Notes under the pieces: model-generated
Databases searched by the model: none
What the model was told of the DNA's origin: nothing
The model's input: the letters and a program-made list of their open reading frames with translations, nothing else
Shown here: positions 52,374 to 61,460 of the stretch, in pieces
How the letters are laid out: each line of letters opens with the position of its first letter
Position numbering within the stretch: the first letter of the stretch is position 1
Made by a program: the position numbers and the translations under genes
Source of the DNA: JAUVKT01 sp942491535
GTDB lineage: Bacteria > Bacteroidota > Bacteroidia > Bacteroidales > VadinHA17
Direction of reading: 5' to 3'
Assembly (NCBI GenBank): GCA_942491535.1
Contig: CALOBV010000006.1
Span: forward strand, 434,001 to 498,000
DNA length: 64,000 nucleotides

Positions 52374-55300
52374 GCAGGTAGAAATCCTGCCTGTGGGGTA
52401 ATTTTTCATTTTTTGGAAAAATCCTTAGTCCATAGTAATATGTCCCTGCTTTCTCTGGTGTCAGCTCCAGCTTAAAGAGCAGTTTACCCTCTCTGGAACT
52501 CACATACTTCAGTTCTTTTGAAGCAACAAATTTACGCCTGTTCGTTTTGGTTCTTGATGTAATAATAAACTCAACACCAATGTTCTCAATTGGAATACCA
52601 TTGCAATCCAAAATAACTTCACCCGTATATGTTTTACCTGCCTTGTAACTATTTCCGTCAGGGTTCTCGAGATAATATGAAAGAATTTCGAGGTTATCCC
52701 ATTCCTTCATCATCGATTCTTTCCATCTACATATTTCAATTGCTTCGGCGTAATCATTTTCTTTCAATCTTTTTGATCTTTCCCAAAGTTTAAAATAATA
52801 CTTCCTGTAGTAATCATCAATCATTCTCTTTGTTGTAAACTCGGGAGCTACCTTAACCAGAGAATTTTTAATATAGCTAATCCATTCTACTGGTAATCCA
52901 TTGCTATCATGATTATAATAAGCCGGTATAATTTCAGATTCGAGCATATTGTAAATTGTCTCTGCATCTACGTCATCCTGCAGATCCTGATTTTCAAAAG
53001 TCCTCTTAAGAGGGAGAGCAAAGCCTGCAAATGCCCTGTATCCTTCAACCCACCAGCCATCGAGTACGCTAAAATGAAGAGTGCCGTTCATAACAGCCTT
53101 TTCACCACTTGTTCCGGATGCTTCAAGGGGCCTGGTAGGTGTATTAAGCCATATATCTACGCCGCTCACAAGTCTTTTTCCCATATCCATATCATAATTT
53201 TCGAGGAAGATAATCTTTCCTTCGAATTCTGGCATACGCGAAACCTCGACTATCCTTCTGATAAGATCCTGTCCTGCACCATCATGTGGGTGTGCCTTAC
53301 CTGCAAATATAAACTGAACAGGTCTCTCAGGGTCATTTATAATCTCATTAAGTCGATTCAGGTCCCTGAACATCAGAGTTGCCCGCTTATAGGTTGCAAA
53401 ACGCCTGGCAAAACCAATTGTTAGTGCTTTGGGGTTAATATCGTTACTGATATTTACCAGCCTCCTCGGGCTAACCCTTTTACCTATCATCTCACTCCTT
53501 AACCTCTTTGTGATCCAGCTAAACAGCCTCTGTTTATGGGCCATCTTAGTTTCAAAAAGCTCTTTGTCGGAGAGATTATAAATTTTTTCCCACTCTTTTT
53601 CGTCTGTCTGATCAAATTGCTCCTTACCCGTTAAGTTCCTGTATATATCTTTCCACTCCTTTGTCAGCCATGTTGGAAGATGAACTCCGTTTGTAACATG
53701 ACCTATAAAGAGTTCCTCTTCGAGGTAACCTGGCCAGAGAACATTCAGCATAGACCTGGAAACCTCCCCATGCAGTTTACTCACTCCGTTTACTTCCTGG
53801 CTCATTCTGCTTGCCAGGTAACTCATATTAAACTTACCACTGGTATCATTTTCAACACGACCCAGGCTCATCAGCCTCTCCCATGAAATTTTAAGCCTCT
53901 CGGGATAATGGGGTATATATTTCCTGATAAGTCCCTCTTCAAATGAATCGTGACCTGCCGGTACCGGTGTATGTGTAGTAAACAGGGTTGACGACCTTAT
54001 TGCTTCCAGGGCTTCATCAAACTTCAGATGCCTGCTGTTCATCAGGTAGCTTGCCCTCTCCAGTCCGATAAATGCTGAATGTCCTTCATTACTGTGATAG
54101 ATATCGGGTTTAATTCCCAGTTCTCTCAAAGCCCTGATACCTCCTATCCCGAGCAGCAGCTCCTGTTTAAGACGATTTTCATGATCTCCACCGTAAAGGT
54201 GGTGAGTAACCTGCCTGTCTTCTGCAATATTTTCATCCAGGTCGGTGTCGAGCAGGTAGAGCATAACCTTGCCTACCCTTACTTCCCAGACACGTGCTTT
54301 AACATTTCTGCCAGGCCATACAAGGCTTATCACAAGCTGTTTTCCATCGTTACCTAATGCAGGCGCTATTGGAAGACGATCGAAGTTCTCTGCCTGAAAA
54401 ACAGACATCTGACCTCCTTTGGGGTCGAGCTGCTGATTGAAATAACCAAATCTGTATAGTAGTCCGACGGCAACCAGATTATAGTTGGAATCACTTGCTT
54501 CCTTTAAATAATCACCAGCCAGTATGCCAAGTCCGCCTGAATATATTTTGAGGCAATTATGAATACCATATTCCATGCTGAAATATGCCACACGAGGTGA
54601 TTTGCTATCATCTGGCCTTGACATATATTTATTAAACTTGTCCTCAACAGAATTCAGAATATCAACAAACTCCTGGTCGTCCGAAAGCACTTTAAGCCTC
54701 TTATAATCAACCTTTTCGAGAAACAAAACAGGGTTATTCTTTGAATCTTCCCAAAGTGATGGGTCTATTCTCTTAAATAACAACTGCGCCTCCTCATTCC
54801 ACGACCACCACAGGTTTTGAGCGATATCCTTAAGAACCAGCATATTATCAGGTATATCGCTTTGAATATATATATCCTTCCAAACCGGAACCTCATGAGG
54901 CTTCCTTGGCACAGCTCCTTTCTTAAGCAGGGCTTCTGAAAGAACCCGTGGTTCTCTCTTCCTGTCACTTGATCTTTCAAGTGCAATACTGTATGCCTTG
55001 TAATAGTACTCAACCAGGTTATCCCAGTTTGCTATACGCGAAATCTCAAAAGCTTCCTTCCTGTTCTTCTCCATCTCCTTATTATCAGAAGAATATATCT
55101 CCTTTAAATAATTCGAGATTACTTTCACCGTCTTACCTGTATCTCCATCCTCTCTCTCAGCGATACAAATACCGTTACCATGTTCACCATAATGATCATT
55201 TACCCATAAACCGAAGCCTGCAAGTGTAGTAGTTACCGTGGGTATGGAAAACATCAGGCTTTCGAGTGGCGTGTATCCCCAGGGCTCATAATACGAAGGA

Positions 55301-56595
55301 AATAGTGTAAGGTCGAATCCGATCAATAATTGATAGTAAGAGAGATTAAAGATCCCGTCAGCACCATTCAGGTAGGATGGCACAAAAATCAATTTTACCC
55401 TTTTATCACTACTATTATCCAGACCCTTTTCACGGGCGGCAACGATAACAGGATCATTATCGCGATCGTGGAGACCATGTGTGAGTATTTTTTCATCTGC
55501 ACTGAGTCCTGCTGATTTATCCTTAAGATAGTCCTGCAGGTCCTTCCTGGGTCCCTTGTGGTATGCCGGAACCATAACAAAAGCAACTATCCTCCTATCG
55601 CCTGCAGTTAACTTTTCTGTTTCTACCAGGGCATCTATATAGACATCTATTCCCTTATTCAGATACTCATAGCGACCGGAGGTAACAATAAGCAGACTAT
55701 CGTCGGCAAGATTCTCGCCTGTAACTGCCGAAGCAACCTCAAGTAAGCTCTTCCTGGCCTCATTCCTTTTAGCCTGAAATGTATCTGTTGCCGGAACAAA
55801 TGAATCGTCGAAACCATTTGGAGTAACAATATCAACAGGTTTATCGAGAAAGGCAGTGCATTCCTTAGATGTCAGGTCGCTAACAGTTGTAAACACATCG
55901 GCCTGCTCTGCGCTAATTTTTTCAAGAGACCTTTTTGCCACTACATTAAATTCTCTCGCAACCTGGTAGGCATTATAATCGTTAAGCTTACTGTAAAGAG
56001 GTCTGTTATTACCGGCAATACTTCTTCCAAGAACAGTGGCATGGGTTGTAAAAGAAGTACTCACCCATGGTGCGTTCTCCTTTAGATAAAGTACTCCACA
56101 GCCTGTCATCCATTCATGAAACTGTGCAACTATATCCTGGTGCTGCTGATAAAAACCGGTAAAGCTCTCAATCACTCTCCCTGCTGCATATCCAAACAGA
56201 GCAGGCTCAATATAATCCCATTCACCTGATATACTATCGAGTTTATACGACTCCCAGAACTTATAGAATATATCATTCTTATTATTAAAATACTCTGTGA
56301 AATCAACGAGTATAACGGCTGGTTTTCCAGATATATTCCATCGCCCGGTCCTCACTCTTAAACCTTCGCTATGAGCCTTGGAGAGCCAGTTGCTAAACAG
56401 GGAATCGTCCTGTATAAACTCAGGATTATCAAGTTCTCCTCTCCAGACATCAGGTCCTATAAGCACATAATTATCACCCAGATTCTTTACTATATTCAGG
56501 GCTTTTGTTGATATTACAGTATGTATCCCACCAACTTTATTACAAATCTCCCAGCTAGTTTCAAATAGCAGGTCGACTTTGAGTTCAACCTTCAT
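52357..56595 (-). CDS. Glycogen synthase (GT3) - glucan phosphorylase (GT35) fusion protein
   Basis: One uninterrupted 1412-codon frame carries two opposed enzymes. Residues about 1-545 are a eukaryote-like GT3 glycogen synthase (LFETSWEICNKVGGIHTVIS near the N-terminus; E437 and E445 in the Ex7E motif FPSYYEPWGYTPLE). A linker of about 35 residues leads to a glucan phosphorylase: a DUF3417-like region (about 585-665, NLWWSWNEEA) and a GT35 domain (about 668-1310) with EASGTSGEKAVMNG and PLP lysine K1166. A beta-rich C-terminal domain (about 1310-1412) follows. The synthase should use UDP-glucose, as GT3 enzymes do; the phosphorylase releases glucose-1-phosphate. Last gene of the glycogen operon, 29 bp after the GH57 gene. 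Confidence 0.95.
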   Translation of the reverse strand: MKVELKVDLLFETSWEICNKVGGIHTVISTKALNIVKNLGDNYVLIGPDVWRGELDNPEFIQDDSLFSNWLSKAHSEGLRVRTGRWNISGKPAVILVDFTEYFNNKNDIFYKFWESYKLDSISGEWDYIEPALFGYAAGRVIESFTGFYQQHQDIVAQFHEWMTGCGVLYLKENAPWVSTSFTTHATVLGRSIAGNNRPLYSKLNDYNAYQVAREFNVVAKRSLEKISAEQADVFTTVSDLTSKECTAFLDKPVDIVTPNGFDDSFVPATDTFQAKRNEARKSLLEVASAVTGENLADDSLLIVTSGRYEYLNKGIDVYIDALVETEKLTAGDRRIVAFVMVPAYHKGPRKDLQDYLKDKSAGLSADEKILTHGLHDRDNDPVIVAAREKGLDNSSDKRVKLIFVPSYLNGADGIFNLSYYQLLIGFDLTLFPSYYEPWGYTPLESLMFSIPTVTTTLAGFGLWVNDHYGEHGNGICIAEREDGDTGKTVKVISNYLKEIYSSDNKEMEKNRKEAFEISRIANWDNLVEYYYKAYSIALERSSDRKREPRVLSEALLKKGAVPRKPHEVPVWKDIYIQSDIPDNMLVLKDIAQNLWWSWNEEAQLLFKRIDPSLWEDSKNNPVLFLEKVDYKRLKVLSDDQEFVDILNSVEDKFNKYMSRPDDSKSPRVAYFSMEYGIHNCLKIYSGGLGILAGDYLKEASDSNYNLVAVGLLYRFGYFNQQLDPKGGQMSVFQAENFDRLPIAPALGNDGKQLVISLVWPGRNVKARVWEVRVGKVMLYLLDTDLDENIAEDRQVTHHLYGGDHENRLKQELLLGIGGIRALRELGIKPDIYHSNEGHSAFIGLERASYLMNSRHLKFDEALEAIRSSTLFTTHTPVPAGHDSFEEGLIRKYIPHYPERLKISWERLMSLGRVENDTSGKFNMSYLASRMSQEVNGVSKLHGEVSRSMLNVLWPGYLEEELFIGHVTNGVHLPTWLTKEWKDIYRNLTGKEQFDQTDEKEWEKIYNLSDKELFETKMAHKQRLFSWITKRLRSEMIGKRVSPRRLVNISNDINPKALTIGFARRFATYKRATLMFRDLNRLNEIINDPERPVQFIFAGKAHPHDGAGQDLIRRIVEVSRMPEFEGKIIFLENYDMDMGKRLVSGVDIWLNTPTRPLEASGTSGEKAVMNGTLHFSVLDGWWVEGYRAFAGFALPLKRTFENQDLQDDVDAETIYNMLESEIIPAYYNHDSNGLPVEWISYIKNSLVKVAPEFTTKRMIDDYYRKYYFKLWERSKRLKENDYAEAIEICRWKESMMKEWDNLEILSYYLENPDGNSYKAGKTYTGEVILDCNGIPIENIGVEFIITSRTKTNRRKFVASKELKYVSSREGKLLFKLELTPEKAGTYYYGLRIFPKNEKLPHRQDFYLLRWID

Positions 56596-56624
56596 CGTAT
56601 TATAATTTTAAGTAATTTACAATT

Positions 56625-58019
56625 TCACTTCCCGGACTTCTTTTTCGCGGCGGCCTTCCCCACATTTTTTATGCCCGGATCTTTTGGTTTTTTCACTTCT
56701 GATTTTGCTGCAGTAAGATTCTTAACCCTGGTACGTAGTTTCCTGAGTTCTATCTCCTGCTTTGCTATCTTTTCCTTATGTATCTTATCCTTGTCCTTTA
56801 ATTTGACTATCTCCCTGTTAACGTCATCAGTGGGACAGAGAGTATTTAATCTTATCTCGAAATCACTAAGTACATTCATATAATTCATAAAGGCATCATA
56901 TGGCGACTCATAGGGATTAAAATAAGCATGTACTGCACCGTCAGAGAAAAATTTAGTACACATATAATAAAAATGGTCGCTCACCTGCAGGTACTCCCAA
57001 TCTTTATATAAGCCTTCATTTCCACATGCTCTAACTCGCTGAGCCAGTTCGTACAGCTTATTGAAAGCAGACTTTTGCAGGTCGTTACCAAGCCAGGCAC
57101 TAAGGTCTCTTTCTTCATCGGCCCAGGATATTGCATCCGGAACGTGAATAGCAGAAACAGGCTGCATTTTTTTCTCAACATCAGATGGGGTCAAAAACTT
57201 ATATTTTGTTTTTGACAATACCGCCTCAGGAAGAGTTTTCAGGAAGTCAAATATCCCTGATGATGACTTTTGGTGCTCACCAAAAGTTTCATAATCGATA
57301 AACAGGTTTATCAGTTCGGCCTCTTTACCCTTATTATTGATCCAACCCGCAAACTTGTCGGTTGTAAGAGGCCATTCGCTCCATCCCTGGTTTCCGAACC
57401 TGAATGCAATATCGTCGCTCATCTGGAAATTCCTTAACAATATCTTCAGTTTGGGATTAATTGAATTACAATAAAGAAAATCCGGACTCCTCCAACCGAG
57501 TATATGTTTTGCTCCCTCTGTAAGCATGCTTGAAAACCCAAGGTCTGCAACCCAGCTCCCTATTTCATCAGAGTAGATTAATTCTGTATTTCTAAATGAT
57601 GTGGGTTTAAGCTTAAAAAGTGAAAATATCTTTTCAGAATGCTTTCTTACCTGCATTTCAAATTCTTCCCTATCTATCATGCTTGCCAGAGAATGGGAAT
57701 ATGTTTCTGCCAGGAACTCTACCTTTCCTGTTTCAGCCAGGGCTTTAAACGATTCTATTACCTCGGGTGTATATGTCTCCAGCTGATCGAGAAGGACTCC
57801 TGTTATGGAGAATGACACCTTAAAGTCTCCCTTGTGCTTATTAATCAAGTCTAACAACATTCTGTTTCCCGGAAGGTAGCATTGATCTGCAACCCTGCGA
57901 AGAATTGTCTCATTGGTAAAGTCATCATAATAGTAATGATCATTACCCATATCAAAAAACCGGTATCTTTTCAGCCTTACTGGCTGGTGGACTTCAAAAT
58001 AAAGACATATTCCTTTCAT
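56625..58019 (-). CDS. Glycoside hydrolase family 57 (alpha-amylase/glucanotransferase type)
   Basis: Retaining alpha-glucan hydrolase or transferase. The 464-residue protein has the GH57 start ICLYFEVHQP (HQP at 11-13), nucleophile E146 (RNTELIYS) and acid/base D242 (IDYETFGEHQ), followed by the DUF1925-like helical region up to about 395. The last 70 residues form a charged coiled coil and a Lys/Ala-rich tail (VKNLTAAKSEVKKPK, KAAAKKKSGK) not part of the catalytic fold. Exact specificity (amylase, branching or transferase) cannot be told from sequence. It lies 22 bp after the GT4 gene. Confidence 0.93.
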   Translation of the reverse strand: MKGICLYFEVHQPVRLKRYRFFDMGNDHYYYDDFTNETILRRVADQCYLPGNRMLLDLINKHKGDFKVSFSITGVLLDQLETYTPEVIESFKALAETGKVEFLAETYSHSLASMIDREEFEMQVRKHSEKIFSLFKLKPTSFRNTELIYSDEIGSWVADLGFSSMLTEGAKHILGWRSPDFLYCNSINPKLKILLRNFQMSDDIAFRFGNQGWSEWPLTTDKFAGWINNKGKEAELINLFIDYETFGEHQKSSSGIFDFLKTLPEAVLSKTKYKFLTPSDVEKKMQPVSAIHVPDAISWADEERDLSAWLGNDLQKSAFNKLYELAQRVRACGNEGLYKDWEYLQVSDHFYYMCTKFFSDGAVHAYFNPYESPYDAFMNYMNVLSDFEIRLNTLCPTDDVNREIVKLKDKDKIHKEKIAKQEIELRKLRTRVKNLTAAKSEVKKPKDPGIKNVGKAAAKKKSGK

Positions 58020-58041
58020 AAGTCTGTTTTAAATGTTTTTC

Positions 58042-59328
58042 TTAATTAAGTGCTTCCTCGTAAACGCTTCTGACTCGCCTGGCCGAATTTTCCCATTTCA
58101 ATGATTCTACTTCTGATTTTCCTTCAACTTTAAACATCTCCGACATTGCCGGATAAGAAAGAATACCATGTATTGCATCAGCCATGGCGTCGATATCCCA
58201 GAAATCTATTTTAACAGCATGTGTAAGTATCTCTGCAACACCAGATTGCTTACTGATTATTACAGGCACATTTGACTGCATAGCTTCAAGCGGAGATATC
58301 CCAAAGGGCTCAGAGACAGACGGCATAATATAAACATCACTAAGGTGAAGCATTGAGTATACATCGTTACCTTTCAAAAAGCCTGTAAAATGAAACCTGT
58401 CTGTTATTTTAAGTTCGGCAGCCCGGCGAATCATCTTTTCCATCATATCTCCACTGCCAGCCATTACGAACCTGACATTGTTCATTACCTTTAGAACCCG
58501 GTATGCTGCTTCAATAAAATATTCAGGTCCCTTCTGTAATGTTATTCTTCCAAGAAATGTTACCACTTTGTCAGGTATTCCCCTGGTGCCAAAGGCGTCA
58601 TACACACCACCTATTGGTTCAACAGCATTATATACCGTAGTAACTTTCGAGGGATCAATACCATATTTGTTAATAACAGTATCCCTGGTCAGGTTGCTGA
58701 CGGTAATAATCTTATCAGCACTTTCCATTCCCTCTTTCTCAATATTATAGACAACGGGGTTTACCTTCCCGCCACTTCTGTCGAAATCGGTAGCATGTAC
58801 ATGAATAACGAGGGGTTTTCCGGACACCCTGCTGGCAGCAATCCCTGCCGGGTATGCAAGCCAGTCGTGTGCATGAATAATATCGAACTCGTTTTCCTGT
58901 GCGATTACAGATGCTACTATTGCATACTTTGAGATTTCATTAAGCAGTGAATTATCATATTTCCCGGTAAAATCAAGTTTCCCTTCCGTATTGGTTTCTA
59001 CAATAGTACTGGTTGATTTCTCTTCTTCCCTTGTTAGTTTCCAAAATTCATCAGGATCTGTGTAGGGAACTATCCTCGATTCTACCTCTATCTTATCAAA
59101 AGTTCGTGTTTCGCCCTTGAAATAAATCTTCTTATAGGCAACCGTAACATCATTTGCACCTAAAAGCCTGATTCTCGTTTGGTCCTCGTCGCCATAAGCT
59201 TTAGGTACAACAAATAACACTTCCATGTCCGGCATAGAGCTCATACCTCTTGTTAGTCCATAACTCGCTGTCCCGAGTCCGCCGCTAATATGTGGAGGAA
59301 ATTCCCACCCAAACATCAACACTTTCAT
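58042..59328 (-). CDS. Glycosyltransferase family 4, glycogen-locus type
   Basis: GT-B fold retaining glycosyltransferase. The 428-residue protein begins MKVLMFGWEFPPHISGGLGTASYGL (donor-loop GGxG) and has the C-terminal Ex7E motif EPFGISPLEAM (about 342-352). The position between the debranching enzyme (4-bp overlap) and GH57 suggests a part in alpha-glucan or maltodextrin elongation, or in making a glucan primer, but the acceptor is unknown. Donor could be UDP- or ADP-glucose. Confidence 0.88.
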   Translation of the reverse strand: MKVLMFGWEFPPHISGGLGTASYGLTRGMSSMPDMEVLFVVPKAYGDEDQTRIRLLGANDVTVAYKKIYFKGETRTFDKIEVESRIVPYTDPDEFWKLTREEEKSTSTIVETNTEGKLDFTGKYDNSLLNEISKYAIVASVIAQENEFDIIHAHDWLAYPAGIAASRVSGKPLVIHVHATDFDRSGGKVNPVVYNIEKEGMESADKIITVSNLTRDTVINKYGIDPSKVTTVYNAVEPIGGVYDAFGTRGIPDKVVTFLGRITLQKGPEYFIEAAYRVLKVMNNVRFVMAGSGDMMEKMIRRAAELKITDRFHFTGFLKGNDVYSMLHLSDVYIMPSVSEPFGISPLEAMQSNVPVIISKQSGVAEILTHAVKIDFWDIDAMADAIHGILSYPAMSEMFKVEGKSEVESLKWENSARRVRSVYEEALN

Positions 59329-61286
59329 TCGCTACCCTCCTTTTCAATTAGATGCTGATCTATCATATCCATTACTCTCAGTACCTCAGCAACGCTCCAT
59401 GCCTGAGAAATAGTGCCGCCATATTTATGAGGTGGGTCGCCTGAATATACCTCAGAAATAGTACTGATACCATGCTCCATCATAACTTCTTCAAAAGCAG
59501 CAATAATACTGCTGACTTTACTTAGCGCGCTACTTCCGTAAAGTCGCAAGGATGCCTCACAGAAGGGTCCGATAAGCCATGGCCATACCGTTCCCTGGTG
59601 GTATGCTGAATCACGTTCAAACTGACTACCAGTATACGACCCCTTGTAAAATTGATTTTTCGGGGATAGGGTTCTAAGGCCACGTGGAGTAAGTAATTCA
59701 CTTTCAACCCTGTCGAGTATTCTTTTAGACATCTCGGTACTTATCATTCGATAAGGAAGAGAAGCCGCAATAACCATATTTGGTCTGACAAACATATTTC
59801 TCGTACCATCCTTTTCGACATAGTCTGCCAGGTAGCCTGCCTTCTCATCCCAGAAAATATTGATAAAGCTATCCTTGATTCTAGCCGGAAGATCCGAATA
59901 CTTTTCAGCAAAGATGCTCCCTGGAACTGATTGCTCCATTTCCAGCACAAATGATACAGCATTATACCATAGGGCATTTATCTCAACGTTATACCCACCC
60001 CTCTGGGTTACTGGCCCATCTGAGGTAAGGGCATCCATCCAGGTAAGGGCCTTACCTTCAGCTTTTGCATAAACCAGTCCGCTTTCGTCTGCCCCTATAT
60101 TAAAAGAAGTGCCTTCAAGATATGCACTCAATACATCCATAACAGGCTTGCCATATTTATTCCATACACCAGGCTCCCCTGTGAGATGAAATTGTTGTAC
60201 TGCCCATACAAACCAGAGCGGTGCATCGACCGAATTGAATGCCGGATTATCAGGTGTACCCATATTCGGAAATAGGCCATTACTCATCCTGGCAACCTGG
60301 GTGTCAAGCACATCAGAACATGTCTTTCGGTTACCAAGGCTAAGGGTAAGGCCCGGGAGTGAGATAAAGGTATCCCTGCCCCAGGAACCAAACCAATGGT
60401 AACCTGCAATAATATCAGTTTGCTCATTTCTCCTTACTATAAACTGATTGGCTGCATTTATAAGGCAATTCCTGAAGTTATCTCTCGGTATTCTTATATT
60501 GGTCTCTGAAGAGAACCTCTTCTTCAGTCCGGTCGGATTTACCTCAGCTGTCGATGCTGAGAAAACCACACTTTCCCCGGCTTTCATACTAAGCTCAAAA
60601 AAACCAGGCATATAAAGATCTTCCTTATAGTCGTAACCCCTGAGCTGCTCTTCGCGATATTCAACTCCATATAGCCAGTCGGGTACCGAAACAAACTCTG
60701 TGCTTTTCGAAAACTGAAGGTTCAGTTGAGGCAAACCTTCGTATAATCTAAGACTAATACCATTGCTGATCTTATTAACTGTACGGTCGATATGCATATT
60801 TGCAATGGTCAGTTCATGAATTTTTCTATATGCAAGAATCGGCCTGAACTGAAATTTAACAGGGCCGGGCGAAGCCAGGAGTGTAAACTTTATCAGTAAT
60901 TGATCGTCATTACTTGAGAGAACTCTCTCCTGGCTGACACTAACATTTCCAACTTCAAACTTCATTGAAGGCACAGGATCTGCTGCAAAATCGCTCAGGT
61001 ATTTATGTCCTTTGGGGCTGTAATGATCACCATCAAATTTATGAAGACCTATATTAAAAGTCTTATTATCCTGTACAATAGAAACATCAAATGATGATAG
61101 CAGTACATATCTTTCTCCATCAAGTCTATCAACCGGACTAACAAGTAAGCCGTGATATTTGCGGGTATTACAACCAACAATTGTTGTAGATGAATAGGAA
61201 CCTGTTCTACTTGTCCTGAGAATTTCCTTGCTTAAGGAGTACTCAAGATTAACGAGCCTGGATTTTTCAAATTCAATATATCCCAT
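59325..61286 (-). CDS. Glycogen debranching enzyme, GH133 amylo-alpha-1,6-glucosidase
   Basis: Removes alpha-1,6 branch stubs during glycogen breakdown. The 653-residue protein has an N-terminal beta-rich GDE_N domain (about 15-245) and a C-terminal (alpha/alpha)6 GDE_C domain (about 275-645). Conserved active-site stretches are GYHWFGSWGRDTFISLPGL (about 292-310), SVDAPLWFVWAVQQF and YHQGTVWPWLIGPFCEA. It is the first gene of the operon, overlaps the GT4 gene by 4 bp (ATGA), and has a -7 box 48 bp upstream. Confidence 0.94.
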   Translation of the reverse strand: MGYIEFEKSRLVNLEYSLSKEILRTSRTGSYSSTTIVGCNTRKYHGLLVSPVDRLDGERYVLLSSFDVSIVQDNKTFNIGLHKFDGDHYSPKGHKYLSDFAADPVPSMKFEVGNVSVSQERVLSSNDDQLLIKFTLLASPGPVKFQFRPILAYRKIHELTIANMHIDRTVNKISNGISLRLYEGLPQLNLQFSKSTEFVSVPDWLYGVEYREEQLRGYDYKEDLYMPGFFELSMKAGESVVFSASTAEVNPTGLKKRFSSETNIRIPRDNFRNCLINAANQFIVRRNEQTDIIAGYHWFGSWGRDTFISLPGLTLSLGNRKTCSDVLDTQVARMSNGLFPNMGTPDNPAFNSVDAPLWFVWAVQQFHLTGEPGVWNKYGKPVMDVLSAYLEGTSFNIGADESGLVYAKAEGKALTWMDALTSDGPVTQRGGYNVEINALWYNAVSFVLEMEQSVPGSIFAEKYSDLPARIKDSFINIFWDEKAGYLADYVEKDGTRNMFVRPNMVIAASLPYRMISTEMSKRILDRVESELLTPRGLRTLSPKNQFYKGSYTGSQFERDSAYHQGTVWPWLIGPFCEASLRLYGSSALSKVSSIIAAFEEVMMEHGISTISEVYSGDPPHKYGGTISQAWSVAEVLRVMDMIDQHLIEKEGSE

Positions 61287-61333
61287 ATTAGGGCCTGAAT
61301 ATTAAGTTTATAATAAATACCTGAATATCTGTG

Positions 61334-61341
61334 CAAAGATA
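61334..61341 (-). promoter_or_regulatory. -7 promoter element of the glycogen operon
   Basis: On the minus strand TATCTTTG is an exact -7 match 48 nt before the debranching enzyme ATG. No clear TTTG at the usual -33 position, so regulation may need an activator. Confidence 0.45.
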
Positions 61342-61408
61342 ATTAATAGTAAATTTGATTAACATTTAAGATAAAGAAATATTAATTATATTTTCCAATG
61401 CAAAAGTA

Positions 61409-61416
61409 TAACTTTG
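61409..61416 (+). promoter_or_regulatory. -7 promoter element for the TlpA-like pair
   Basis: TAACTTTG matches TAnnTTTG and lies 45 nt before the ATG at 61461, in the 174-bp gap divergent from the glycogen operon. Confidence 0.4.
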
Positions 61417-61460
61417 TGCCGAAATTATTTTATTGAAAATCATTACGAAAATTCAGATTT

